Source of the DNA: Luzula sylvatica
Taxonomy: Eukaryota; Streptophyta; Magnoliopsida; Poales; Juncaceae
NCBI GenBank assembly: GCA_946800325.1
Contig: OX326958.1
Coordinates: 70,739,264 to 70,803,263, forward strand
DNA length: 64,000 nt
Reading direction: 5' to 3'
Shown: positions 1 to 10,000 of the stretch, piece after piece
Numbering within the stretch: the stretch's first letter is position 1
How the letters are laid out: every line of letters starts with the position of its first letter
Made by a program: the position numbers and the translations under genes
Notes under the pieces: generated by a model
What the model saw: the letters and a program-made list of their open reading frames with translations, nothing else
What the model was told of the DNA's origin: nothing
Database searches by the model: none

Positions 1-423
1 TGTTAATTCGGGCTCAAAATACATAATTTTCGAAATTCGGCCGCGCTGCTGCATTCCTCTCGTCGAGACGAGCGATTTTGATATAAAAATCGTGCCATTT
101 GGAGAAAAGATTGAGAAACCTACAATTGGACAATCTTCATATTCAATAATTCAAGATGAAATTACAAAAAAAACTGTATTTTTTGTAAATTCGGGCTCAA
201 AATACATAATTTTCGAAATTCGGCCGCGTTGCGGCATTCCTCTCATCGAGGCGAGCGATTTTGATATGAAGATCGTGCCATTTGGAGAAAGTATGAGAAA
301 GTTACAATGTGATAATCTTCAAATTCAATAATTCATGATGAAATTACCAAAAAAACTATATTTTCGGTTAATTCGGTTTCAAAATACATAATTTCCCAAA
401 TTCGTTCGCGCTGCTGTATTTCT

Positions 424-437
424 CTCGCCGGGGCGAG
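424..437. repeat. Inverted repeat CTCGCC-GG-GGCGAG at a monomer end (example)
   Basis: The B end ctcgccggggcgag has perfect 6 bp arms around a GG spacer. In the B variant cgccgggtcgag, only the outer CTCG/CGAG arms pair. A ends (ctcgtcgaggcgag) keep the outer CTCG/CGAG and also contain ctcgtcgag, a second short dyad. The outer arms are therefore kept in both subtypes although the middle differs. It lies immediately beside the next dyad at 438-457. Confidence 0.85.
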
Positions 438-457
438 CGATTTTGATATAAAAATCG
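438..457. repeat. Inverted repeat CGATTTT-6 nt-AAAATCG at the start of A (example)
   Basis: The string cgattttgatataaaaatcg has perfect 7 bp arms around gatata. It is present at the start of nearly every A unit. In B the right arm reads aagatcg, giving one mismatch, and the subset with gcaatttt loses part of the left arm. Directly upstream is the CTCG/CGAG dyad, so two dyads sit side by side within about 34 bp. This could form adjacent hairpins or mark a paired protein-binding site. That is inference. Confidence 0.85.
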
Positions 458-571
458 TGCCATTTGGAGAAAGATTGAGAAACCTACAATTGGACAATCT
501 TCATATTCAATAATTCAAGATGAAATTACAAAAAAAACTGTATTTTTTGTTAATTCGGGCTCAAAATACAT

Positions 572-584
572 AATTTTCGAAATT
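572..584. repeat. Inverted repeat AATTT-TCG-AAATT in A (example)
   Basis: The string aattttcgaaatt has perfect 5 bp arms around TCG. It sits just upstream of the hypervariable core. The aligned B string, at 754-766, is aatttcccaaatt. It has the same arms and a different 3 nt spacer. Confidence 0.85.
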
Positions 585-598
585 CGGTCGTGCTGCGG
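585..598 (+). repeat. Hypervariable core of the A monomer (example copy)
   Basis: In every A-type second half, the bases between aaattcgg and gcattcct vary strongly while the flanks barely change. Forms seen include ccgcgctgct, ccgcgtagct, ccgcggtgct, ccgcgaagct, ccgcgcagct, ccgcgatgct, ccgcgttccg, ggcgcgatgct, tcgtggtgct, acgcgtagct, cagcgaagct, ccgcggcaat, gaagcgtagct, ccacgaagct and the longer ggcgcgatgcttgct. Most differ in the two bases after cgcg. The same form recurs at the same place in duplicated blocks, so the variants are inherited and not random noise. I know of no function. Confidence 0.9.
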
Positions 599-695
599 CA
601 TTCCTCACGTCGAGGCGAGCGATTTTGATATGAAGATCGTGCCATTTGGAGAAAGTATGAGAAAGTTACAATGTGATAATCTTCAAATTCAATAA

Positions 696-706
696 TTCAT
701 GATGAA
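696..706. repeat. Inverted repeat TTCAT-G-ATGAA in B (example)
   Basis: The B middle ttcatgatgaa is an 11 bp dyad with 5 bp arms and a one-base centre. The A counterpart ttcaagatgaa keeps only TTCA/TGAA around aga. A rare B form, tcatgttgaa, occurs near 48,441 and 51,722. It breaks the dyad and marks two related blocks. Confidence 0.75.
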
Positions 707-753
707 ATTATCAAAAAAACTGTATTTTCTGTTAATTCGGTTTCAAAATACAT

Positions 754-766
754 AATTTCCCAAATT
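754..766. repeat. Inverted repeat AATTT-CCC-AAATT in B (example)
   Basis: The arms AATTT and AAATT match those in A at the same monomer position, while the spacer is CCC in place of TCG. A third spacer, TCC, occurs in the cagaattttccaaattcgg variant, for example near 18,260, 21,539, 23,725 and 36,476. A few copies damage the right arm, such as ttttcgtaattcgg near 6,237 and 9,523. Confidence 0.85.
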
Positions 767-1681
767 CGTTCGCGCTGCTGTATTTCTCTCGCCGGGTCGA
801 GGGATTTTGATATAAAAATCGTGCCATTTGGAGAAAGATTGAGAAACCTACAATTGGACAATCTTCATATTCAATAATTCAAGATGAAATTACAAAAAAA
901 AACTGTATTTTTTATTAATTCGGGCTCAAAATACATAATTTTCGAAATTCGGCCGCGTAGCTGCATTCCTCTCGTCGAGGCGAGCGATTTTGATATGAAG
1001 ATCGTGCCATTTGGAGAAAGTATGAGAAAGTTACAATGTGATAATCTTCATATTCAATAATTCATGATGAAATTACCAAAAAAACTGTATTTTCTGTTAA
1101 TTCGGTTTCAAAATACATAATTTCCCAAATTCGTTCGCGCTGCTGTATTTCTCTCGCCGGGGCGAGCGATTTTGATATAAAAATCGTGCCATTTGGAGAA
1201 AGATTGAGAAACCTACAATTGGACAATCTTCATATTCAATAATTCAAGATGAAATTACAAAAAAAAACTGTATTTTTTGTTAATTCGGGCTCAAAATACA
1301 TAATTTTCGAAATTCGGCCGCGTATCTGCATTCCTCTCGTCGAGGTGAGCGATTTTGATATGAAGATCGTGCCATTTGGAGAAAGTATGAGAAAGTTACA
1401 ATGTGATAATCTTCATATTCAATAATTCATGATGAAATTACCAAAAAAACTGTATTTTCTGTTAATTCGGTTTCAAAATACATAATTTCCCAAATTCGTT
1501 CGCGCTGCTGTATTTCTCTCGCCGGGGCGAGCGATTTTGATATAAAAATCGTGCCATTTGGAGAAAGATTGAGAAACCTACAATTGGACAATCTTCATAT
1601 TCAATAATTCAAGATGAAATTACAAAAAAAAACTGTATTTTTTGTTAATTCGGGCTCAAAATACATAATTTTCGAAATTCG

Positions 1682-2045
1682 GGCGCGATGCTTGCTGCAT
1701 TCCTCTCGTCGAGGCGAGCGATTTTGATATGAAGATCGTGCCATTTGGAGAAATTATGAGAAAGTTACAATGTGATAATCTTTAAATTCAATAATTCATG
1801 ATGAAATTACCAAAAGAACTGTATTTTCTGTTAATTCGGTTTCAAAATACATAATTTCCCAAATTCGTTCGCGTTGCAGTATTTCTCTCGCGGGGGCGAG
1901 CGATTTTGATATAAAAATCGTGCCATTTGGAGAAAGATTGAGAAACCTACAATTGGACAATCTTCATATTCAATAATTCAAGATGAAATTACAAAAAAAA
2001 CTGTATTTTTTGTTAATTCGGGCTCAAAATACATAATTTTCGAAA
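1682..2045 (+). repeat. Distinctive dimer with 4 bp core insertion (three copies in window)
   Basis: This dimer carries several linked private variants: the core gatgcttgctgc, gagaaattatgag, aatctttaaattc, accaaaagaactg, cgcgttgcag and ctcgcgggggcgag. The same set is found at about 4,421-4,786 and 7,706-8,072. The spacing is 2,739 bp (15 monomers) and then 3,285 bp (18 monomers). Linked variants moving together show block duplication rather than recurrent mutation. Confidence 0.88.
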
Positions 2046-2101
2046 TTCGGCCGCGGCGCAGCATTCCTCTCGTCGAGGCGAGCGATTTTGATATGAAGAT
2101 C

Positions 2102-3290
2102 GTGCCATTTGGAGAAAAGATTGAGAAACCTACAATTGGACAATCGTCATATTCAATAATTCAAGATGAAATTACAAAAAAAACTGTATTTTTTGTAAAT
2201 TCGGGCTCAAAATACATAATTTTCGAAATTCGGCCACGTTGCGGCATTCCTCTCATCGAGGCGAGCGATTTTGATATGAAGATCGTGCCATTTGGAGAAA
2301 GTATGAGAAAGTTACAATGTGATAATCTTCAAATTCAATAATTCATGATGAAATTACCAAAAAAACTATATTTTCGGTTAATTCGGTTTCAAAATACATA
2401 ATTTCCCAAATTCGTTCGCGCTGCTGTATTTCTCTCGCCGGGGCGAGCGATTTTGATATAAAAATCGTGCCATTTGGAGAAAGATTGAGAAACCTACAAT
2501 TGGACAATCTTCATATTCAATAATTCAAGATGAAATTACAAAAAAAACTGTATTTTTTGTTAATTCGGGCTCAAAATACATAATTTTCGAAATTCGGTCG
2601 TGCGGCGGCATTCCTCACGTCGAGGCGAGCGATTTTGATATGAAGATCGTGCCATTTGGAGAAAGTATGAGAAAGTTACAATGTGATAATCTTCAAATTC
2701 AATAATTCATGATGAAATTACCAAAAAAACTGTATTTTCTGTTAATTCGGTTTCAAAATACATAATTTCCCAAATTCGTTCGCGCTGCTGTATTTCTCTC
2801 GCCGGGTCGAGGGATTTTGATATAAAAATCGTGCCATTTGGAGAAAGATTGAGAAACCTACAATTGGACAATCTTCATATTCAATAATTCAAGATGAAAT
2901 TACAAAAAAAAACTGTATTTTTTATTAATTCGGGCTCAAAATACATAATTTTCGAAATTCGGCCGCGTAGCTGCATTCCTCTCGTCGAGGCGAGCGATTT
3001 TGATATGAAGATCGTGCCATTTGGAGAAAGTATGAGAAAGTTACAATGTGATAATCTTCATATTCAATAATTCATGATGAAATTACCAAAAAAACTGTAT
3101 TTTCTGTTAATTCGGTTTCAAAATACATAATTTCCCAAATTCGTTCGCGCTGCTGTATTTCTCTCGCCGGGGCGAGCGATTTTGATATAAAAATCGTGCC
3201 ATTTGGAGAAAGATTGAGAAACCTACAATTGGACAATCTTCATATTCAATAATTCAAGATGAAATTACAAAAAAAACTGTATTTTTTGTT
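2102..3290 (+). repeat. 11-monomer unit, partial second copy
   Basis: This repeats the first part of the preceding unit. At its left edge a B-type start (gatatgaagatcg) runs into A sequence (gagaaaagattgagaaacc), so the junction sits in the shared gtgccatttggagaaa stretch. The first copy has an A-type start (gatataaaaatcg) at the same place. That difference locates a recombination point to within about 20 bp near 2,100. Confidence 0.75.
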
Positions 3291-3799
3291 AATTCGGGCT
3301 CAAAATACATAATTTTCGAAATTCGGGCGTGATGCTGCATTCCTCTCGTCGAGGCGAGCGATTTTGATATGAAGATCGCGCCATTTGGAGAAAGTATGAG
3401 AAAGTTACAATGTGATAATCTTCAAATTCAATAATTCATGATGAAATTACCAAAAAAACTGTATTTTCTGTTAATTCGGTTTCAAAATACATAATTTCCC
3501 AAATTCGTTTGCGCTGCTGTATTTCTCTCGCCGGGGTGAGCGATTTTGATATAAAAATCGTGCCATTTGGAGAAAGATTGAGAAACCTACAATTGGACAA
3601 TCTTCATATTCAATAATTCAAGATGAAATTACAAAAAAAACGGTATTTTTTGTTAATTCGGGGTCAAAATACATAATTTTCGAAATTCGGTCGCGGTGCT
3701 GCATTCCTCTCGTCGAGGCGAGCGATTTTGATATGAAGATCGTGCCATTTGGAGAAAGTATGAGAAAGTTACAATGTGATAATCTTCAAATTCAATAAT

Positions 3800-6700
3800 T
3801 CATGATGAAATTACCAAAAAAACTGTATTTTCTGTTAATTCGGTTTCAAAATACATAATTTCCCAAATTCGTTCGCGCTGCTGTATTTCTCTCGCCGGGT
3901 CGAGCAATTTTGATATAAAAATCGTGCCATTTGGAGAAAGATTGAGAAACCTACAATTGGACAATCTTCATATTCAATAATTCAAGATGAAATTACAAAA
4001 ACAAACTGTATTTTTTGTTAATTCGGGCTCAAAATACATAATTTTCGAAATTCGGACGCGTAGCTGCATTCCTCTCGTCGAGGCGAGCGATTTTGATATG
4101 AAGATCGTGCCATTTGGAGAAAGTATGAGAAAGTTACAATGTGATAATCTTCAAATTCAATAATTCATGATGAAATTACCAAAAAAACTATATTTTCGGT
4201 TAATTCGGTTTCAAAATACATAATTTCCCAAATTCGTTCGCGCTGCTGTATTTCTCTCGCCGGGGCGAGCGATTTTGATATAAAAATCGTGCCATTTGGA
4301 GAAAGATTGAGAAACCTACAATTGGACAATCTTCATATTCAATAATTCAAGATGAAATTACAAAAAAAAAACTGTATTTTTTGTTAATTCGGGCTCAAAA
4401 TACATAATTTTCGAAATTCGGGCGCGATGCTTGCTGCATTCCTCTCGTCGAGGCGAGCGATTTTGATATGAAGATCGTGCCATTTGGAGAAATTATGAGA
4501 AAGTTACAATGTGATAATCTTTAAATTCAATAATTCATGATGAAATTACCAAAAGAACTGTATTTTCTGTTAATTCGGTTTCAAAATACATAATTTCCCA
4601 AATTCGTTCGCGTTGCAGTATTTCTCTCGCGGGGGCGAGCGATTTTGATATAAAAATCGTGCCATTTGGAGAAAGATTGAGAAACCTACAATTGGACAAT
4701 CTTCATATTCAATAATTCAAGATGAAATTACAAAAAAAACTGTATTTTTTGTTAATTCGGGCTCAAAATACATAATTTTCGAAATTCGGCCGCGGCAATG
4801 CATTCCTCTCGTCGAGGCGAGCGATTTTGATATGAAGATCGTGCCATTTGGAGAAAGTATGAGAAAGTTACAATGTGATAATCTTCAAATTCAATAATTC
4901 ATGATGAAATTACCAAAAAAACTGTATTTTCTGTTAATTCGGTTTCAAAATACATAATTTCCCAAATTCGTTCGCGCTGCTGTATTTCTCTCGCCGGGTC
5001 GAGCAATTTTGATATAAAAATCGTGCCATTTGGAGAAAGATTGAGAAACCTACAATTGGACAATCTTCATATTCAATAATTCAAGATGAAATTACAAAAA
5101 AAAACTGTATTTTTTGTTAATTCGGGCTCAAAATACATAATTTTCGAAATTCGGCCGCGTAGCTGCATTCCTCTCGTCGAGGCGAGCGATTTTGATATGA
5201 AGATCGTGCCATTTGGAGAAAGTATGAGAAAGTTACAATGTGATAATCTTCATATTCAATAATTCATGATGAAATTACCAAAAAAACTGTATTTTCTGTT
5301 AATTCGGTTTCAAAATACATAATTTCCCAAATTCGTTCGCGCTGCTGTATTTTTCTCGCCGGGGTGAGCGATTTTGATATAAAAATCGTGCCATTTGGAG
5401 AAAGATTGAGAAACCTACAATTGGACAATCTTCATATTCAATAATTCAAGATGAAATTACAAAAAAAACTGTATTTTTTGTTAATTCGGGCTCAAAATAC
5501 ATAATTTTCGAAATTCGGCCGCGGTGCTGCATTCCTCTCGTCGAGGCGAGCGATTTTGATATGAAGATCGTGCCATTTGGAGAAAGTATGAGAAAGTTAC
5601 AATGTGATAATCTTCAAATTCAATAATTCATGATGAAATTACCAAAAAAACTGTATTTTCTGTTAATTCGGTTTCAAAATACATAATTTCCCAAATTCGT
5701 TCGCGCTGCTGTATTTCTCTCGCCGGGTCGAGCGATTTTGATATAAAAATCGTGCCATTTGGAGAAAGATTGAGAAACCTACAATTGGACAATCTTCATA
5801 TTCAATAATTCAAGATGAAATTACAAAAAAAAACTGTATTTTTTGTTAATTCGGGCTCAAAATACATAATTTTCGAAATTCGGCCGCGAAGCTGCATTCC
5901 TCTCGTCGAGGCGAGCGATTTTGATATGAAGATCGTGCCATTTGGAGAAAGTATGAGAAAGTTACAATGTGATAATCTTCATATTCAATAATTCATGATG
6001 AAATTACCAAAAAAACTGTATTTTCTGTTAATTCGGTTTCAAAATACATAATTTCCCAAATTCGTTCGCGCTGCTGCATTTTTCTCGCCGGGGCGAGCGA
6101 TTTTGATATAAAAATCGTGCCATTTGGAGAAAGATTGAGAAACCTACAATTGGACAATCTTCATATTCAATAATTCAAGATGAAATTACACAAAAAACTG
6201 TATTTTTTGTTAATTCGGGCTCAAAATACATAATTTTCGTAATTCGGCAGCGAAGCTGCATTCCTCTCGTCGAGGAGAGCGATTTTGATATGAAGATCGT
6301 GCCATTTGGAGAAAGTATGAGAAAGTTACAATGTGATAATCTTCAAATTCAATAATTCATGATGAAATTACAAAAAAAACAGTATTTTTTGTTAATTCGG
6401 GCTCAAAATACATAATTTTCGAAATTCGGCCGCGCTGCTGCATTCCTCTCGTCGAGGCGAGCGATTTTGATATAAAAATCGTGCCATTTGCAGAAAGATT
6501 GAGAAACCTACAATTGGACAATCTTCATATTCAATAATTCAAGATGAAATTACAAAAAAAACTGTATTTTTTGTAAATTCGGGCTCAAAATACATAATTT
6601 TCGAAATTCGGTCGTGGTGCTGCATTCCTCTCGTCGAGGCGAGCGATTTTGATATGAAGATCGTGCCATTTGGAGAAAGTATGAGAAAGTTACAATGTGA

Positions 6701-7085
6701 TAATCTTCAAATTCAATAATTCATGATGAAATTACCAAAAAAACTGTATTTTCTGTTAATTCGGTTTCAAAATACATAATTTCCCAAATTCGTTCGCGCT
6801 GCTGTATTTCTCTCGCCGGGTCGAGCAATTTTGATATAAAAATCGTGCCATTTGGAGAAAGATTGAGAAACCTACAATTGGACAATCTTCATATTCAATA
6901 ATTCAAGATGAAATTACAAAAAAAAACTGTATTTTTTGTTAATTCGGGCTCAAAATACATAATTTTCGAAATTCGGCCGCGTAGCTGCATTCCTCTCGTC
7001 GAAGCGAGCGATTTTGATATGAAGATCGTGCCATTTGGAGAAAGTATGAGAAAGTTACAATGTGATAATCTTCATATTCAATAAT
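3800..7085 (+). repeat. 18-monomer higher-order unit (~3,285 bp), copy 1
   Basis: The order of core variants is acgcgtag (4,055), gatgcttgct (4,421), ggcaatgc (about 4,790), tag, ggtg, aag, cagcgaag (6,247), ctg with the gccatttgcagaaag variant (6,491), tcgtggtg, tag. It is reproduced at +3,285/3,286 in the next block. Differences between copies are few, for example acaaaaacaaactg near 3,997 against an unbroken A-tract, and gaagcgagc near 7,010 against gaggcgagc. The left boundary is between about 3,700 and 3,900, where the preceding core (tcgcggtg) and caaattc/catattc state cease to match. Confidence 0.88.
6281..6462 (+). repeat. Hybrid monomer: B first half, A second half (example)
   Basis: This unit starts gatatgaagatcg and reads catgatgaaattac as in B. 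It then changes to aaaaaaaacagtattttttg, cgggctcaaaatac and ttttcgaaattcgg as in A, and is followed by another A start. It therefore breaks the A-B alternation. The switch lies in gatgaaattac, where A and B are identical. The same kind of hybrid is seen at about 9,566, 13,760, 14,850, 17,400, 18,130, 18,495, 20,690, 21,410, 23,600, 23,960 and 26,515, and in the 33-37 kb and 40-44 kb regions. Many, though not all, carry the cagtattttttg variant, which marks a shared origin for that group. Confidence 0.88.
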
Positions 7086-10000
7086 TCATGATGAAATTAC
7101 CAAAAAAACTGTATTTTCTGTTAATTCGGTTTCAAAATACATAATTTCCCAAATTCGTTCGCGCTGCTGTATTTCTCTCGCCGGGTCGAGCAATTTTGAT
7201 ATAAAAATCGTGCCATTTGGAGAAAGATTGAGAAACCTACAATTGGACAATCTTCATATTCAATAATTCAAGATGAAATTACAAAAAAAAACTGTATTTT
7301 TTGTTAATTCGGGCTCAAAATACATAATTTTCGAAATTCGGACGCGTAGCTGCATTCCTCTCGTCGAGGCGAGCGATTTTGATATGAAGATCGTGCCATT
7401 TGGAGAAAGTATGAGAAAGTTACAATGTGATAATCTTCAAATTCAATAATTCATGATGAAATTACCAAAAAAACTATATTTTCGGTTAATTCGGTTTCAA
7501 AATACATAATTTCCCAAATTCGTTCGCGCTGCTGTATTTCTCTCGCCGGGGCGAGCGATTTTGATATAAAAATCGTGCCATTTGGAGAAAGATTGAGAAA
7601 CCTACAATTGGACAATCTTCATATTCAATAATTCAAGATGAAATTACAAAAAAAAACTGTATTTTTTGTTAATTCGGGCTCAAAATACATAATTTTCGAA
7701 ATTCGGGCGCGATGCTTGCTGCATTCCTCTCGTCGAGGCGAGCGATTTTGATATGAAGATCGTGCCATTTGGAGAAATTATGAGAAAGTTACAATGTGAT
7801 AATCTTTAAATTCAATAATTCATGATGAAATTACCAAAAGAACTGTATTTTCTGTTAATTCGGTTTCAAAATACATAATTTCCCAAATTCGTTCGCGTTG
7901 CAGTATTTCTCTCGCGGGGGCGAGCGATTTTGATATAAAAATCGTGCCATTTGGAGAAAGATTGAGAAACCTACAATTGGACAATCTTCATATTCAATAA
8001 TTCAAGATGAAATTACAAAAAAAACTGTATTTTTTGTTAATTCGGGCTCAAAATACATAATTTTCGAAATTCGGCCGCGGCAATGCATTCCTCTCGTCGA
8101 GGCGAGCGATTTTGATATGAAGATCGTGCCATTTGGAGAAAGTATGAGAAAGTTACAATGTGATAATCTTCAAATTCAATAATTCATGATGAAATTACCA
8201 AAAAAACTGTATTTTCTGTTAATTCGGTTTCAAAATACATAATTTCCCAAATTCGTTCGCGCTGCTGTATTTCTCTCGCCGGGTCGAGCAATTTTGATAT
8301 AAAAATCGTGCCATTTGGAGAAAGATTGAGAAACCTACAATTGGACAATCTTCATATTCAATAATTCAAGATGAAATTACAAAAAAAAACTGTATTTTTT
8401 GTTAATTCGGGCTCAAAATACATAATTTTCGAAATTCGGCCGCGTAGCTGCATTCCTCTCGTCGAGGCGAGCGATTTTGATATGAAGATCGTGCCATTTG
8501 GAGAAAGTATGAGAAAGTTACAATGTGATAATCTTCATATTCAATAATTCATGATGAAATTACCAAAAAAACTGTATTTTCTGTTAATTCGGTTTCAAAA
8601 TACATAATTTCCCAAATTCGTTCGCGCTGCTGTATTTTTCTCGCCGGGGTGAGCGATTTTGATATAAAAATCGTGCCATTTGGAGAAAGATTGAGAAACC
8701 TACAATTGGACAATCTTCATATTCAATAATTCAAGATGAAATTACAAAAAAAACTGTATTTTTTGTTAATTCGGGCTCAAAATACATAATTTTCGAAATT
8801 CGGCCGCGGTGCTGCATTCCTCTCGTCGAGGCGAGCGATTTTGATATGAAGATCGTGCCATTTGGAGAAAGTATGAGAAAGTTACAATGTGATAATCTTC
8901 AAATTCAATAATTCATGATGAAATTACCAAAAAAACTGTATTTTCTGTTAATTCGGTTTCAAAATACATAATTTCCCAAATTCGTTCGCGCTGCTGTATT
9001 TCTCTCGCCGGGTCGAGCGATTTTGATATAAAAATCGTGCCATTTGGAGAAAGATTGAGAAACCTACAATTGGACAATCTTCATATTCAATAATTCAAGA
9101 TGAAATTACAAAAAAAAACTGTATTTTTTGTTAATTCGGGCTCAAAATACATAATTTTCGAAATTCGGCCGCGAAGCTGCATTCCTCTCGTCGAGGCGAG
9201 CGATTTTGATATGAAGATCGTGCCATTTGGAGAAAGTATGAGAAAGTTACAATGTGATAATCTTCATATTCAATAATTCATGATGAAATTACCAAAAAAA
9301 CTGTATTTTCTGTTAATTCGGTTTCAAAATACATAATTTCCCAAATTCGTTCGCGCTGCTGCATTTTTCTCGCCGGGGCGAGCGATTTTGATATAAAAAT
9401 CGTGCCATTTGGAGAAAGATTGAGAAACCTACAATTGGACAATCTTCATATTCAATAATTCAAGATGAAATTACACAAAAAACTGTATTTTTTGTTAATT
9501 CGGGCTCAAAATACATAATTTTCGTAATTCGGCAGCGAAGCTGCATTCCTCTCGTCGAGGAGAGCGATTTTGATATGAAGATCGTGCCATTTGGAGAAAG
9601 TATGAGAAAGTTACAATGTGATAATCTTCAAATTCAATAATTCATGATGAAATTACAAAAAAAACAGTATTTTTTGTTAATTCGGGCTCAAAATACATAA
9701 TTTTCGAAATTCGGCCGCGCTGCTGCATTCCTCTCGTCGAGGCGAGCGATTTTGATATAAAAATCGTGCCATTTGCAGAAAGATTGAGAAACCTACAATT
9801 GGACAATCTTCATATTCAATAATTCAAGATGAAATTACAAAAAAAACTGTATTTTTTGTAAATTCGGGCTCAAAATACATAATTTTCGAAATTCGGTCGT
9901 GGTGCTGCATTCCTCTCGTCGAGGCGAGCGATTTTGATATGAAGATCGTGCCATTTGGAGAAAGTATGAGAAAGTTACAATGTGATAATCTTCAAATTCA

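Larger units (their letters stand above)
439..620 (+). repeat. Reference A-type monomer (182 bp)
   Basis: This is a typical A unit. Its diagnostic blocks in order are: gatataaaaatcgtgcc at the start; agattgagaaacctacaatt; cttcatattcaataattcaag; an A-tract followed by ctgtattttttgttaattc; cgggctcaaaatac; ttttcgaaattcgg; the variable core; then gcattcct and a cgtcgaggcgag end. This copy has the core tcgtgctgcggc and the less common cacgtcgagg ending. The A unit contains a perfect TATAAAAA string and one MfeI site (caattg). Hand count of a consensus A unit gives 64 G+C in 182 and about 10 CpG. It is followed directly by a B unit, which is the usual order. Confidence 0.95.
439..802 (+). repeat. 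A-B dimer, the basic higher-order unit (~364 bp)
   Basis: A and B alternate through most of the window, so sequence identity is highest at two-monomer spacing. Dimers duplicated as a block are easy to see. The gggtcaaaatac/tcgcggtgctgc dimer near 28,995 recurs 364 bp later near 29,359. The dimer carrying the one-base deletion gtgatatcttc near 44,046 recurs 363 bp later at 44,409. The dimer with cgaaagtcgg at 63,451 recurs at 63,815. Dimeric organisation is common in satellites and reflects amplification of a pair of diverged monomers. Confidence 0.93.
621..802 (+). repeat. Reference B-type monomer (182 bp)
   Basis: This is a typical B unit. Its diagnostic blocks are gatatgaagatcgtgcc, aaagtatgagaaagttac, aatgtgataatcttcaaattc, aattcatgatgaaatta, ctgtattttctgttaattcgg, tttcaaaatacataatttcc and caaattcgttcgcgctgctg, ending in ctctcgccgggtcgag. 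It aligns with A over its whole length and clearly shares descent. It differs by scattered substitutions, with the first and last thirds most diverged. A second common B ending is cgccggggcgag. The segment aligned to the hypervariable A core is far more uniform in B, usually cgcgctgctg. Confidence 0.95.
92..2101 (+). repeat. 11-monomer unit (2,010 bp), first copy
   Basis: The rare insertion form gagaaaagattgag near 100 recurs 2,010 bp later. The barcodes ttgcggc with catcgagg, then the tgctgcggc/cacgtcgagg pair, then tagctgc with ttttattaattcg follow in the same order in both copies, at 222, 587 and 952 and again at 2,233, 2,597 and 2,961. The match ends by about 1,300 against about 3,300, where barcodes differ (tatctgc against gatgctgc). 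The second copy is therefore truncated or rearranged. An odd monomer number is possible only because hybrid monomers break A-B alternation. Confidence 0.8.

Noticed and set aside
92..331. 79-codon open frame, and its relatives at 2,093, 18,694, 24,159, 33,632 and 36,910, as a gene family
   Set aside because: They are read through satellite monomers that also occur hundreds of times without the frame. They depend on one inserted base. No promoter context, ribosomal or splice signals, or recognisable protein domain is visible.
424..457. Rho-independent terminators at the GC hairpins followed by T-rich sequence
   Set aside because: The ctcgccggggcgag-cgatttt pattern resembles one but repeats every unit. 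The T run is only four bases and no gene is upstream.
439..802. CENP-B box (NTTCGNNNNANNCGGGN)
   Set aside because: Strings such as ttcgaaattcgg and attcgggctc look similar, but I found no match to the required spacing on either strand of consensus A or B.
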